Shown here piece after piece: positions 14,701 through 29,700 of a stretch of 64,000 nt of DNA (positions are counted from its first letter, which is position 1; every line of letters begins with the position of its first letter). The stretch is from Cardiocondyla obscurior (taxonomy: Eukaryota; Arthropoda; Insecta; Hymenoptera; Formicidae), in the NCBI RefSeq assembly GCF_019399895.1, contig NC_091879.1, positions 4,171,001 through 4,235,000 on the forward strand, given 5' to 3'. The notes below the pieces were generated by a model. The model ran no database searches and was not told the origin of the DNA. It worked only from the letters and a program-made list of their open reading frames with translations. Position numbers and translations under genes: made by a program.

Positions 14701-17700
14701 GCCAACCCCTTTTGGTGTCCCTTCGTCCTTTGCCACGGACTGACCCTCATCATAAGAGAGTCCGGAACGACACGGCTACTCCATTACCATTGCCATTACT
14801 AGTTGTTTATACCTGGTTTCGGCTCAGCGGCCACTCGAACGACGCAGCGGGGTTTTACCTGAGCGTAAAATAGCGTAACGAGCTTTTAGCCGTACGGCAC
14901 GAGCGAATTATGTGTGTTCTTTACGATGCATTTTTTCAACGTGACAATTATCTTTTCGGTGAAGAATGCCAGTAAATCGTTCTGGATAATGCCTCCCAAG
15001 GAGCCGTGAAAATCCCGCTTCGCGGAAGTCAGAGTGATGACGTGTGCGCGCGGAATGCCGAGGCGTTCCTTCGTCGTTCCCGAAAAGAAAATTACAGGCG
15101 ACCACGTTTAAAGTACTGAGGAAAAGTCTCGCGTGTCCTGCACTTTCAAACACGTTTATTAAAAGAGAAAAAAAAAAAAAGAAAGATAAAATAAAATTTA
15201 GGTAACTTTAATAATTTATGACTTTCGTAAGTTGAATTATTTGAATTAATTTCGGCGCGATAAGTCTCGGTGAAATTTTTTGAGTCCGCGGTAGACTTCC
15301 TTTTTCTTTTTAATTACGTATGCAATTATGCGCGAAGAAAAATCATTAAATTGCCGGCGCTCTTCGCATTGCCACGCGCGCGCATCGCGCACGTGCACTT
15401 TATCTTGGAGCACATTAACGTGTCCAAAACAAGGTAAAGAAGCGACCGGCGTAAAATAAACGAAAGCACCGCCGTACGCTCGCGATGATGTCAATACGGA
15501 TGCAGCCTTGAGCAGCCGCGCGGCGGCCTAAGCACGTTTCTGCATACCGGTACGTGTTCAGAGACACCTTTGCGATCGCTTTCGCGATGCTGAAGATCGC
15601 CGGGGACTTCTCACGTGGTGTCCAAACTCACCGCCAATTAACAAATACAGATAGAAACGCCGATAAAAGCGCGCAGTCTCGTCGAAGATTAAACAAAAAA
15701 ATCGTATGTTTAAATATCACGGCAAACAATGGCTGGCCATTCAATCTTATAATTCTTTGGTCTATTGCAATATGCAAATACTTAAAATTACAGCTGAACT
15801 GACGAAACTTAATTTTATAAGTCCCTGAAATTAACAATTAAAATATAAGCAATAACTAAATTAAAAAAAAAAAAAAATTAATTTATTAAATATAACTTGG
15901 ATTTTTTTTTTTTTTTACGTCACACGTGAACGGCATGCGAGCTATTAGCACGTGAGTCACTAGACAAAAACTGCGACTCGCGTGCAAAAGTGCATACCCC
16001 AGCGTTATTGCTCTCGATCGTCAGTAAAGTTGTGACGAATACGAAATTTGCAGGCTAACGGCGAATTCGACACCCGATGTAGTCTGACCCCTCGAAAAAT
16101 CTGCTTAGGCGATTTATATTTACATAACGTTGAGGTAGGTTGTGACACAAATCGACGAGCTGATATCGGTGGTAATATTTTTAACAATACAAAAGATGTA
16201 AATTAATCTTCGAATGAGTGGTACGATAACGAAGGAAAAAAAAAAGGGTAATACATAATAATTCCGCTAACAGAATCAAATTTTTTTTTAGGAAAAGTAT
16301 CTCTTCTTCTGGACTAGACATCGTAGAAAAAGAAAATTAGCGAAAGAGGAAAATAATTAAGTTCCAGGGTGGAAACCTAATCTTGTCGAAAAATGAATAA
16401 TAATTTACGCGTACACTCGACCGCAGGTGAAACTTACACGCGTGATAACTACGCGCGTGCATTTTACATCGGCAATGCAAATACCGGTGGATGAGAGTCG
16501 GCCTAACGGTTCCGATTGTCTTAGGATATGTCGTACGTCTAACACGAGCCCAACAGGCACGAGGATGCGTCTTAATGCATCGGCTAAGTGCGATGGAACG
16601 TCCGAGCGCATCGGGAGCGAGACCGTTCTCCGTGAAACTGGTTGCGCGTATCCTGGACGGTTGTGTACCAGGTGCAATCGGGTACTTTGTAAACCACTAA
16701 TACGAAAGGAAACGGTATTAAATGGGCACGCGCTGCATGCAATTGCGCGCCCGGTGCACACGATGCACACGATCCGTCTAACGCTAATGCGTTTCGCAAT
16801 GTAAACGACCGGCGGTGGTGGCGGAAGGAACCTTTCTTCGACAAACTAGGGAAGGTGCAGAAATAGCGAGAAAAAAAAAATACACAACGCATCCCATGTA
16901 CAACAAATATTGATGAAGTCCTAAATAAATAAAATTACAATTCTAAACCTCCCCCGCCCCCTAAAAAAAAAGTATGGTTTAAGAAAAAGAAAAAAAAAAA
17001 AAAAATATTAGAAAATTTACAAATATCGTGATCTTAACAAAATTTGTAAAGTCTTGATTACGTACGTATCATATTTATTAAATTAATTCGCTTTCACGCG
17101 ACGCGAAATAATAATCCGCGACGCGTTAGGCAAAATAAAAAAAAAAAAAAAGTGCAACGAATCTTTATTCGCTCCTCCGGGCGAGGTGAAAATATTTCGC
17201 GCGATCTGCAGTTTGCTTTTGACAAATACGAATGGGGGTCTAATGCTCGATGACGTAACGTCCATGCTAACGGGAATCGAGGGCGATTTTATAGTCGGCG
17301 TGTGTGTATGCGCGCATATTCTATGCATGCGTAACAACGACTGCACAGGGAGCTGAATAGTGGATCTCGGGTTTCTTCTGAGAACCTTCGCCACGCTTTT
17401 AATTATTGCCGCCACCGCCGCCTCCAATAATCTCCGTCTCCGTCTCTTCGTTTTATAAGACGCAGACGTAAGAGGTGACCACGTAACAACCTTCCCGATT
17501 ATTCAGATTATCCGTAAGGTCAATGTAACTCGTCGGATGAAAGATTCTTAGATCGCAAACAATGTCAATGCTAATGCCGCGTTAATAATGCAACGCGCAC
17601 CTTTACGCGAAAATCGGATATCGTAAAACATTGACAATCGGTTTTCACGAAGCCAATTTCAGCCTTTTAAATGATTTTCGAGGGGAGTTCTACGTTAGAA

Positions 17701-20700
17701 TTATAGTGACCGGCAAATTAATTGAATAAACAGAAGATAAACTAGATATAATATGCGTACTATTTGTCAGTGGAGAAAGACGAGGGTTTCTCGCGGTTGA
17801 CGAGGAGTGCAAATTTCGCGAAATCCAATATAGCGAGTTTAATGTCGGCGGGGTTATAGCCCTGCTGCCGTAGGACTATCTGAATCCACCGAGTTGATAA
17901 GACATTTCTCACGACGGCTCGTGGAAGAAGGCGGGGTAAACGTAAAGATGAGAACGATAAGTCTACCGATCAAGCACATATTTATATACACGTTATCCGG
18001 AGGTAAAAATATTTGCATATTTGCGTAGGATATCGGTAAAAAAAAAAAAAAATTGATATCAAGTTCTAAATTTTTTTTTTATAATGACACACGACGAAAA
18101 TAAACTTTAAAATAAGATCCCGAAAAAAATAAAAATAGTTATGCACATTTTTTCATATTTTTAAATAAGTATCACGATTTAAATTAAAATAAAAATTTTG
18201 TCTACTTGAATTAAAAAAAAAAATCTTTATCTTGTATGCAATTTTTAAATTAAAAAAAAAAAAATTATGTTTTAATATCAGAACTGCTTGTTCAAGCAAG
18301 AATTCAAGCTTCCTATTTTTTTTTCTTTTTTTAGCCGTCATCGTTAAAATACGCGGAGTAAAATAGAATAGAATAAAATATAAATTACAGAAAATTACGA
18401 TTACGCGAGATATTTGAACGAAAAGTGCATGCTGTTTGTATGTGCTTCAAGAATCCTGTAACACGGTAGATATCTCATACGACGAAAGATAAGAAGGGTA
18501 CCATTTCGTATTTACTTAACCGCATTGAGATTGTTTAAGATATCACCGTTGATCTTTTTATATGGTCAGGGTTGACATGTAAGACTAAATCGTGGTGGTA
18601 TATGAATTTAATATTTACAGATGCGCGACGCACGTAGGGAACTATATTTTTCGGAGGAAGCGCGTGTAGAATTAATGTGGAAGAAACATATTAAATATTA
18701 CGGTGCTAAGATAAAATTGTTACTTCTTTAATAAGTAAGAAGCAACTGGTTTTACGTAATTTTAATATAAATATTCGACAAATAAATTAATAACTATGAA
18801 CCGTAAATGAAATTAAATATACATAAGTATGAGTGTTAAGAAAAGACTTTAAAAAAATTATTTTTTTATTTAAGAACTTATACGATCGAGTGCCATTAAA
18901 TATCAATTAATACCAGTTTCAGAACTCATCCTGTTATTCACACTGCAATTGTATGATCACCGCGCGTATCAATTATTGCCCAATTAATTTGAGTTTTATT
19001 TAATACGAGATAAAGGTTTCGGTTTTTAAAGAAAGCGTGCTTTTAATCGGCAAATCCAAAACAAAATATTTTAATCCAAATTGTTAACGATTATACGTGT
19101 ATCAATTTATTTGCGATTACGTACGAAGTTCATATTACATTAATGTAATAAAAAAAAAGAAAAAAAAATAGAAGAATCTGTAATTAAAAATTATTGAAGT
19201 GACAAAATCTTAAATGAACCTATTTATAAATCTATATATAATATAAATATTTTTTTTCTTTATGAATATTTGTTTCTACGTGTAACATTATACTTCCCGA
19301 ACTTTGTATTTCTATCGAACTTGCGTAACACGTGCGTAATTTTTATCGAAATTTAGATAGTTACGTGGCACAGTAAAAAATAAACACACGGGGCATCATC
19401 CGAGAAGATATAAAAGCATTGAAAACGAGACTAATCGACAAATGACAAAACATATCATTCATAAGATAGATCGTTCATTAGAAAGACTCACTGCATCTCG
19501 ACGGGTGTAAACGCTACGGTATCACGTCCTCGTCCCTTTTCGTCCTTCGTTTCGCCGTGCGGGGTGGAAAAGGCGAGAAAAAAAAAAAAAAAAGAAAAAA
19601 AAGCGACGCCGGGGAAAAGAAAAAGGAGCCAGAAGAGCGTCCCGTATCTGTCACCGGGCAGACAAGAACTGAGCGGAATATAATCTGACAGAGTGCACGA
19701 AACGCCGAGCCGAACGGAGTTGGAGGACCTCGAAGGTGGTCAGGATTTCCCCTACTGCAATTCCTCCCCCACTCGGGGAAGCCCTCCTGCAATGTGACGG
19801 ACAATTATCCCCACTTGTTATTTTCTACGTGTTTCTTTTTTTTTTTTTTTTTTCCTTCCCCTCCACCCAAGATATCATCCGGCGCGATCGCATTTCGCAG
19901 TGTACCCCAACTTCGCCTTTTCCGACGGAGTCCGTCACGAGGAATCCCCACTTTCGTTATCGTCCACTCGAGACGCCCCACTATTTGACGTTCTCTGGCC
20001 GGCTCTTACGCCTTGCGGCGAATACTTGCTTTCGTCCTGTCCCGAAAGACCGCCGGCGAGGTGTCATAACACGGACGGGACGCAACGTTTTCTTTTTTTT
20101 TTGCTCGAATTTAATCGGCCAATTTTTTTTCTTTTTTTTTTGTAAACGCACCTGCGAAATTGAAACAAAGCTCCCAAGAAATTGGGCTCGCTTTACTATC
20201 CCGGTTTATCTCTGGGTTTTTTATTTTTTTATTTTTTTTTATTTGTGGTACCATTCGATGCGAATAAGGGATTATTTTAAACTTGTACGGATCATGTAGA
20301 GCAGTTTTTAGAATATTACGATTAGGGAAAGTAATTATCTCGAATGAGAAATCGATGTTTCGCGGTGTGCCACGTGTAAAGTGAAATCTACCACCACGTG
20401 CCATTTCCGCCGGCATGTTCGAAAAGACCTACCTCTTGTAGCAAAGAATTACAAATGTTGGAATTCGTTCTTAGGTGTAGACAGCTGCGTATTGCACGTG
20501 TATCGCGCGCGGCTTTTGATACCACGAGTTCGGTGCGTAAAAAGTTTCTTTTCGCTCTCAATAAAAATATTTAAGGAAATAAGTATACGCGTGTGCGCCC
20601 ACACACGCGCACGACGAGATTACGTAAGATATTCGACTCGTTAAAATTCTTGGTTTCATTGAGCGTAAGGTGTGTTTAAAAAATAAGCTTTTATTCCAGG

Positions 20701-23700
20701 ACTAAAAAGTTTAGAGAAAAATATACAAATGACGTTTGGTATACCAATAAAGCGCACTGAAATAATAATCATAATAAAGAATATAAAGATCAAACGGTCC
20801 GAGTTTGTCTAATGAATGGAGGCGAAGGGTTTCATTTTATAAGATTCGTAGAAGGCGGCGGGGACGTGCGCGTATGTATGCATTCGGAAACGTAAACTTT
20901 CTTTAATGAATCAGTCGCTACAGCGATATTAACATTCACGATTTTACTGTCACATTTTTTTTTCTTCCTTTGTTCGTCGTAGCGATTTTAAAATCGTAGA
21001 CTGAAAAATAATTCTCTCATTTACACAGCCTACTACGACAGCTATCGTTTGTCAAATTAAAGACAGAACATGTTCGCGTAGTCATTGCAATAAAAAAAAC
21101 GAACGAATTCTTTCGCGCAATCTCTCGAATGGGCCAAAAGCAGCGAATAACAAAAAAAGGAAAAAAAAAAAACAGGGAAAAAAAAGATTTTTTTAAAAGA
21201 AAAATAAATTAACAAAAAAATGGATCGCAATCTGCACTCGAACTTTTGCTATCAAATTTGATAGGTCGCGACCCGTGCATGTGTACAGTGCGTGAGTTAA
21301 GAAGTGCAAATACTTGATCTTTCTTTTTCCTTCTCCTCCTCTTTCTCTTTCTTTTTTATTTCTCTCTTTCTCTCGCTCTCTCTCTCTCTCTTTCTCTCTC
21401 TCATTTTACATTTCTTCTCGATTACATCCGCCACAATGAAAGTGAGCATGATCATCCACATGCTCTCTCTTTTCGCAGAATTGCCAGGTAGTCAATAGAA
21501 ATCTATCAGTCAATTGCATTTATCTGTCAATAAAATCTTATCGGATGCAGATCCGGCGCAACTGATAAGGCCAGATATTATTGATAAAATCACGAACGGA
21601 ATAAAAATTAACACAGCACTATAACGCACACGGTTCGTTACGTGGGTTCTTCCTTTCTAGAATAAAATTTTTCTTTTTTTTTTGTTACGTGAATTTTTAT
21701 TTTGCCGCATGTTCGTGTTTGCCGAAGGTGCGATTCTTCCTTGCGTTTATTGTCACGTTATAAAGATAAATTCAATAGCTATTGCACGCACCGATCAAAT
21801 GAATCAACATGGAACCGCGAATAGTGACGCACGAAGCGTTCAACGCAAGTCTCGCGATGCTAGCAATCGGTTTCGTTCCCTTCCCGGAATAGGAGGGTGG
21901 CAAACAATGCGATCTGTGGATCATTTCGATCGGTGAATGAACCCTTATCGCCGGCGAGCATCGGACACGGAGAGAAAAGCGCGAACCGCGAACCGCGAAA
22001 CCTTTACTTCTGCTTTAATTCGCCCGTCATCAATCTCGACGCTTCTTATCAATTAAAATACCGTCTTACGACTTCGTTTAATTTTTGCACTTATTGATCA
22101 TCGTTCTAAAAAATGTATTCTAGCTTTATTAAAATACGTGGCTCGGGAATTTTAATTTTATAATAATATCAAGTGCGTTAAAAGTCCATCGATCGTAATG
22201 GAACGCAGAAAAAAAAAAAAGAAAGACTGTTAAAATTGCTTAAAAATTAATTGTCAATTAAAAAAAAAGAACTGAAGGGATAAACTGTATCAAGGGGGAT
22301 CGTGACGGAAAAAGACGACCACCTTAGGATCTCGAGTACCTAAATTCAAGGGCTCGTGCCCGAGATAAATCAACAAACACGGACTGCGAGCGCGGGTGGG
22401 GACAATCTTCGCTTTCATATGGTTGTTAGCATAGGGCAGGCAGTCTTCCGACGGTTGCGCTTTGTTTCGGCCTGTATATTAAGTATCGCCTACGCATACA
22501 GACCTGCGTGAAGCGGGATAGCTCTTAAAACTCGCGAGTAAATATTTTTGCGCGTAGGAAAGGGCCGCGTACGTTTGCGCGGACGCAATAATCCGGGTAC
22601 ACGTCCTGCGGCGCGACGCGTTTGATCGCACCGCACTTCCGATAAAAATTATTTCTATATTGCTGACACAGCACACGTCGAACTTATAAAGTGTAATTCA
22701 ATTCATGGCGTTGCGCGACAGATAAGAATTGACCGTCCGTATCGTTTAGTAATCTGCGTCTCAAAAAAAAGTCGCCAAAAAAAAATTCTCGCTACGAAAT
22801 TAATTTAGAATGAATAGTGACGTCGATAAATTATGCTAATCAACAATTTGCGCTTTGAAAAATATTTCACATTCAACTCCGGTCTCGTAGATTTACTCTA
22901 TCTACTAAAATAATTATATTCTAAGAAAAATCAAAGAAATTAAAAAAAAAAAAATAAGAATTTTTTTAAAGATAAATCCACGAAAAAAAAATAGAAAGAA
23001 AAAAAAAGTTTCCCCGATAACGAGATACGAATAATTAATTATAATCACATCTGACACATGATATGCAACGATAATGATAATTATCACTAACCTGGAGAGC
23101 GAGCTCGGAGAATGCGGCGTGGAAGAACCTTGATCGTGCTGGTCCTGATGATGATGTGGAGTACCGGCAGCGTGATGCGTGTAGATCGAGTCGATGTACA
23201 GCGGATCGGGCACGCGCTCAGTTTCCTGAAGCCCGTGGTTCGCCTGCACCGACGGCGGTGGTTGCATAGCGGTGAGATGCGTGAAAGACTGCAGTCTACC
23301 CTGATCGGTGGGACTGTAACTCTCCTGGCCCTGGTGATGAGGCGACGACAGACCCTGGTCGTCGTGAAGACTGTGACTAGAGGTTGGCGACCCACCGACG
23401 GTTCTCACCGATGGTGAACCGCCGCCAGTCGGTGGTGCCCCGCTGGTGCGGATCTGATGCTGCAAATAAGACTCCTCCGACAGCACGTCCTCGAGATGAT
23501 GCGACGTGTGGTGATGGTGGTTGCTGCCGCCGTTGCTGGACGCGGTGCTCGACGACGAGAGATTCGGGAAGAGGACACCCAAGTAATCGCCCCGCGCGCC
23601 TCTCATGGCTGCGGTGATACCGCTCACCCCTCGGTCCACGTCCTCGTCGGCCTCTTGGTGCTGCGACTCGTCCAAGTGACGATGAGCGGAAGGCAGAGTC

Positions 23701-26700
23701 GTATGCTGATGCACCTCGGACAAATGGTGATGATGCTGCTGTTGTTGATGGTGATGATGGTCCGTTGTGGTCGGTGAGAGCGTCTCGGTACCGTAACGAT
23801 GCATCGTGGAGTGAGGCATGTGACTGCCAGAGCGGCGTCCCTCCGGCGCGATGGAGGCCTCCATCGGATGCCGGTTATCCCCTCCCTCGGGAACCGGGAC
23901 CTCTCTCGCCCCAAGCTGAACGTACTGTTGCGTCTGTTGGTGATGGTGTTGTGGTGGCGGCGGCTGCTGCTGCTGCTGCTGACGATGGTGGTGGTGTACG
24001 TCATGCTGCTGTTGGTGGTGCTCCTCCCTCATATCACCGCCCCCAAAACTTCAAGGATTAACAAAGAACAGAAAAGACAAGTTCATCAATCAACATGCGG
24101 TGGAAGACAATGAATTAGCAGTATGAATCATATAGCTTGCAATGTTCTTTGTAAGAACTCGACCAATGAGTTTTACTGCTTTTTTTTTTTTTTTTTTTGA
24201 AATTTTAAAAAAGCTGAACAATGAAAGGGATGAAAAAACGAAGTTTAATGTCTCTTTAAAATCATGTCGTCCGAACATGAATCGCCGTAGAACAAACGTA
24301 GAAATATGCGAGGAACAAAATTGGACTCTATGCGGTGCTAGCGAGAGGTTTCGTTTCATCGTTACAAAGTGGTGCAGAGTTCCGCGATTAAATTACATTC
24401 TCTTAGAGAGATCGATGGAATGTTCCCCCTTGGAGGGGGATCCAAGTATTTGTCCTGGCTCGCTTACCTCTCGTGGATTATATGCGTGGAGTGATAGTCG
24501 AGCTCGTGAAGGGTATAAGTGGCGTTCGGATCCTCGTCGGCTTGATCATCGCCGGCGGCAGAAACGGCGGCGACCGCAATAGCGACCGCTTCGGCACCGG
24601 TTGGCTCAACCATGGCGCCATTTTCCATTTCCGGTTGTCCCGCCTCTAGCACGCCCACACCGTTGTCCTCCTCTTCGGTCTCCCCGGTCGTCGCAAACGC
24701 CAGCTGTTGCTGTTGTTGTTGCTGCTGCTGTTGCTGCTGCTGCTCCTGCTGGCCGACTTCGTTCTCGATGACGTTCTCGCTCTTTATCGCTGTCGTCGCC
24801 GCTTTCCCCTCTTCCTCCTGCTTGACGATCGCCTCCTTGGGCTGCGAGGCTGAATCCGTGGCTCCGACATATCCGATCAAGACTGCGTTATCGTCAAAGC
24901 AAATCATAAGAAGTAATAAAAATTAAATTGCACCTATATTCGTATTAATTATCGTTGGCTTTCAAATATTCGAAAATTTCGACTCCCATCTGTGGGGATC
25001 AAACGTTGCGAATTATCTCAACGCTGCACGCGATTCTATCGCGTATATAGGTTCGTTAATTATAAACTTATGTAACGCGCGAAAATAGTAAGGGGCTTTT
25101 ATTCCCATTGTCAGTTCGAACGAGACGGACGGAGCTGCTAGCCGTCGGTCCGTCGCGGCCGAGCCGAACAGCGCGCAATAAAAAAAAAAATAAGCCGCCA
25201 GGAATGTTGAAATCGATCGAGATTCGACAGAGGCATAGGACACACCGCGTGATGACACCGAGAACTGTTGCTAGCCAGTGCGTTACAAAAATAACCACGT
25301 GCTCTTATCTACGCGTCGTTAGTGGTGGGCGCGCGCACTTACTCAGGCACGGACGGGCCACTGTACATGTGGAAAGAAAGAGAGAACGAAAGGGGAGAGA
25401 GAAAGCGAAAGAGAGAAACGAGGCGAATAAGAGCAAAGAAACGAGGAGAATGATTTCACGAGCGGTTCTCTCTCTCTTGGGACGATAAAAATATTATTTT
25501 TAATCACCGAGGGGTTCACCGCGTATCGTCGCGTTAGGACCAACGATCGCGCGTGTGGCAATCCTAGACTTTTAATTTTACTTAATTAGCATCGCGCGAT
25601 TTTCTTTGTCTACGCCACTATTCGTCTACGTCTTATAATTCAGACAATGAAAGCGAATTGTGCATCAGTCTACGCGCACAGTTCTCGCCGCCTTCGATAG
25701 AACACCGACGGACCTCGAACGTTATGATATAGGTCGATCGTGACAATTTGATGTGCGGCTCGATTGTCCACGCGGACCGCTGAGTAATCGACCGCGCGAA
25801 CGTGCGGCGCGCGAGAGAAAACCTCAGGAATGTCACGTGCGATCGTACAATCCATCCGATCGCGGCGCGTAACATTACTCGTCCGACAAAGTTCAGATAT
25901 TATTGCACATCTGACTAATATTTATATCTGTGTCGGGAAAAAAGGAAAAAAAATGAAAGAAAGAAAGAATTTCTGTAGAGCGAGGGAGAAAATTGTGACG
26001 GGAAAAAAAATTAAAGTCCGAACTAAATTGTCGCATGACTCAATCAAGTATCCGATACGAGCGCAGTTATAAGTTTCTATTTTATTTTATTTAAGACTTA
26101 ATTAAAATGAAAAATTGTGTCGCTATCGTATTTATCTCGCGCTTGTACTCGGCTTGCTTCGGTTTTTAATTATGAGAATATTAACGATATTTGTGTAATT
26201 AATCCACGTATCGACGTACGTGTTCTTGAGAATTTTAGATTATATCTTCGTAAATCTGTAAGATGGAATATCTATTCTTCGCGGAATTCATTCAGACTGC
26301 GGTAATATCACCCCTGAAGGCGGTATATCGACCGTTTAACATTGAACCGACCTTATTGACATTACCTAATCGAATTGGAGAGGTCAGGCTCGTTGGATTA
26401 TCTGTCGCTGCCGCGCGGACAATCCTATTAAAAAACATATTTTTGCACAAAGGTCCAAGTACAATTCGCTCTTACCAACGTCTCAATTAATGCACGCATA
26501 TGCGGGGGGTAGTCGAACGTTATACTGATAATATTGTCCGTCGTTAAGATTACTGTCTGAGCATCAAAAAATAATGCAATTACGTACGGCGCGAGGACTG
26601 GAAAATATGTTTAAAATTTTGCGATAAGTCTTATCGAAGTTAAATCAAAGCATTTAAAATTAAAACATAAAATTTCGCCTCTTAAGAATTATTAAATGTG

Positions 26701-29700
26701 AATTATCTTTTCATTTACAGTATAATATTTTTTTCTCAAAAATATAATTAAATTAAAAAAGAAAAAAAATATAAAAAAGAAATTAAAAATATGATTTTGT
26801 TTAAAAGAATTCACATTATTCTAATCACGTTTCTGCATTCGCAAATTTTACTAAAACTGTGCAATCGGCAAGGATTTTATTTTAAACGCGCAAAGTAAAG
26901 AACTTTGTGTAAAATACTAAAAGGCAAAAAGGAATTAGCCGCCCCCGTCGTATTATCTACGAGATGCAGAGCTGCGACCCCGATTAATCATTCAGAAAAG
27001 AAAATATATGCGACATGCGGCCGAGCGGAGGACCTTTTTCATTGTTACAATAGTGAAACAAACAAATAGCCAATACGGACGACGAACAAATGCGTGTAAT
27101 CAACTTTAATTTTACGGTGGTCATTAATACCCGCGATATTAATCAAATATTGCTTACTTATCGGGCCAATATCTGATGCCTATAAAACTATAATTAAAAT
27201 TATCCACGTGTCTCTTACTTTCAGTTTTTCATTTATCGAGCATCATAAAAAAAAGATTATCGTTAATTGTCGGCTCTATTTTACTCGATAAGTTTATACA
27301 TCTCCAAATTGCCGATCGCAGCGATACGCAAAGTGTCCGTAATACGGCGCCCTCGAAATTATTACAGCACGGGAGTCAAGCGTTTATTATCCTGTAAGAT
27401 ACAGCATATTATAAACGCACGATTTGATGGCACCCACTTTCCCGCACGGTAGTCGAGAGCGAGTTTCAGAGTCACTGGACGAGCGGAAGAGGTTTTGTAC
27501 ATCGAGGCCAGAGGTTGCTCTTATCTTCCAGACCCCCACAAAAACAGTCTCTGTTATCCGCAATACGGACGAATACGGTGCGTACATATATCGATGCGAT
27601 TTACGACGAGATTTTCAGAGATTGAATAGCCCCTTTATCTCTATTTTTGTTTCTCATCCCCCTTTTTTTTCTTTTTCTCTCTCTTTTTTTTTTTTTTTTT
27701 ACTTTCTTCTATACATAAAATATACGCAGCAAATATATTTTAAATAAAAAAAATATATATATATTTTTTAAAACGTTACGATTAACTATATCAAATATTC
27801 GCTTCAATTATCTTTTTATCTGTATTGAAATTTAAGACAAAAAAGATATTACGCGATAGCACGGAAAGAACAGGGACTGCATTGTAGGTGAAATAGGTAA
27901 GGTGAAGTAGCCGTTGAACAAGTACGACGTTGCGTTATGGGTGCTCTACCTATTGCCGATAAGAAGAAGGCCAGGTGTTCTCGCGTACATCGCTCGCGGA
28001 GGGTGACATTCTCGACATAACGTTCGTAAAGCTGCGATTTGCGATCCGCGAGAAATGATTCATGGCGAACGAGTCGCCTCAGCGTTTATTACTGGCACGT
28101 AAAACGATGACAAAGAAAAACGTATGTGTATCATCGCACGGTCCGTCGATCAAAATCGGACGATCAATACGCGAAGAAACATTCAAGTATTCCGTACAAT
28201 GAAATGTTACTTTTAATAGCGAGATTGTTCCATCAATCTCTCTTTAAAAAAAAAAGAAAAAAATTTTTTCTTAAGACGTAAAGATTTCTTTTAACTTTTA
28301 TTATTTTTCACGCCGTGTACGCTCGATCGCCGGCAAAGAAATGAGGGACTCATGACGTCTAATCGCAAGTCGTGCGAGGTCGCGCGTTTAGCTGACCTTT
28401 ATCGATGTACGTCATTTCTGCGCAGGTTAAACGCGCTGTAAAAAAAAAAAAATTAAATAGCGAACGACGCGCGCTGTGTAATGACTGTTTATCAAACGAA
28501 TAAAATTTCCCGTCCTTTATCCTTCGCGCCGCAAACGCTTTCGCGTACGTAAATGCTTTTCGGCGTCGCTAGGCACGCCGCCGGAGTAGAAGTCGTCACA
28601 GTGTCTGCAATTGAAGCTGCACCGACGATTGCGACCGCCGTTGCAGATTAGGCTACTATGCGACTCTTAAAAGGCGATAGAAAGCCCGCAATCGCGGTGT
28701 GTACTCCACTCGCCGTACGCACGCTTATGATAACTGCCGGCAGTAGAAATAGAAGATAATGCAATCGCTGTATAATCATACGTAACTCATTCATCCCGCG
28801 GCTCAAGATAGAGCTAATCTGCTTAACGTTACGCTTCCTCGTATCCTTGACAGTTTTGCGTTAACTTTCGCTCGTAGAGTATCTACTTTAGATAGAGCTA
28901 ATAGTTAATAAACAGCAATAAACCCGGTTCCATTAAAATTTTCGACAATCAATGAATTATAATAATAATTATATTAGATATTAATTTCAATTATTCACAC
29001 TTAAAAAAAAAATGTTTGCTAAAAGTCTTTCTAATTTCCCCCTTTTTTTTTCTTTCTTTCTTCTTTTCTTTGTCTAATTATTTAAACGAGATTGAATCGT
29101 ACAATTTTTTATATAAAATAAAAAAATGTTAATTTAATAAGTCGAAGGGCGAATTAATGTTTATTAAGTCCGACATAAATATGGCAATTGGCCAATATAA
29201 AACCATAAATAGATCATGATAAATCATTCACGTTTTGTGATCACAACGACACCTCGGTATCTTAACGCGGAGCCGTACGAAACTACTACCTCAACCCGAT
29301 AAAATGTGATAAGGCTGATAAGGTGATACGAGGCGGCACGCGACCACGATACGTTTCTCACACTTGCACGTGCAGGCAGTACGAAAGTAAAGGAAAAAAG
29401 AAAAAAGAAAAAAAGAAAAGATGACCCGAGACATTTTAACATTGTCGCGTATCAATTATTCTCACAATTACATTAATATTCCTATCGCGCGTAATAAAAA
29501 AAAAATTATCCTTCGAGTATTATTTTAATTCTTCTCTCGACATTTGCTACGTTAGGTTTCCGCGGCACTTTTCTGATATTCCGCGACACAGTAGCGGCAA
29601 GAAAATGAAACTAACCCAATTACCAATATGTCCGGACAATAAGCCGCGGTTTTATCAGCATCTGCGTACAGACAAAGAAAGCGGATCGCCAATGACGTAC

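Noticed and set aside
19736..20299. 187-codon plus frame
   Set aside because: Begins with GTG, and several segments are poly-F from T homopolymers; no domain.
22914..23091. Continuation of GATA exon 3 to a stop
   Set aside because: Lies beyond a good donor (AG|GTTAGTG); sequence becomes poly-F/I, typical of intron; the phase-matched next exon exists at 14022.
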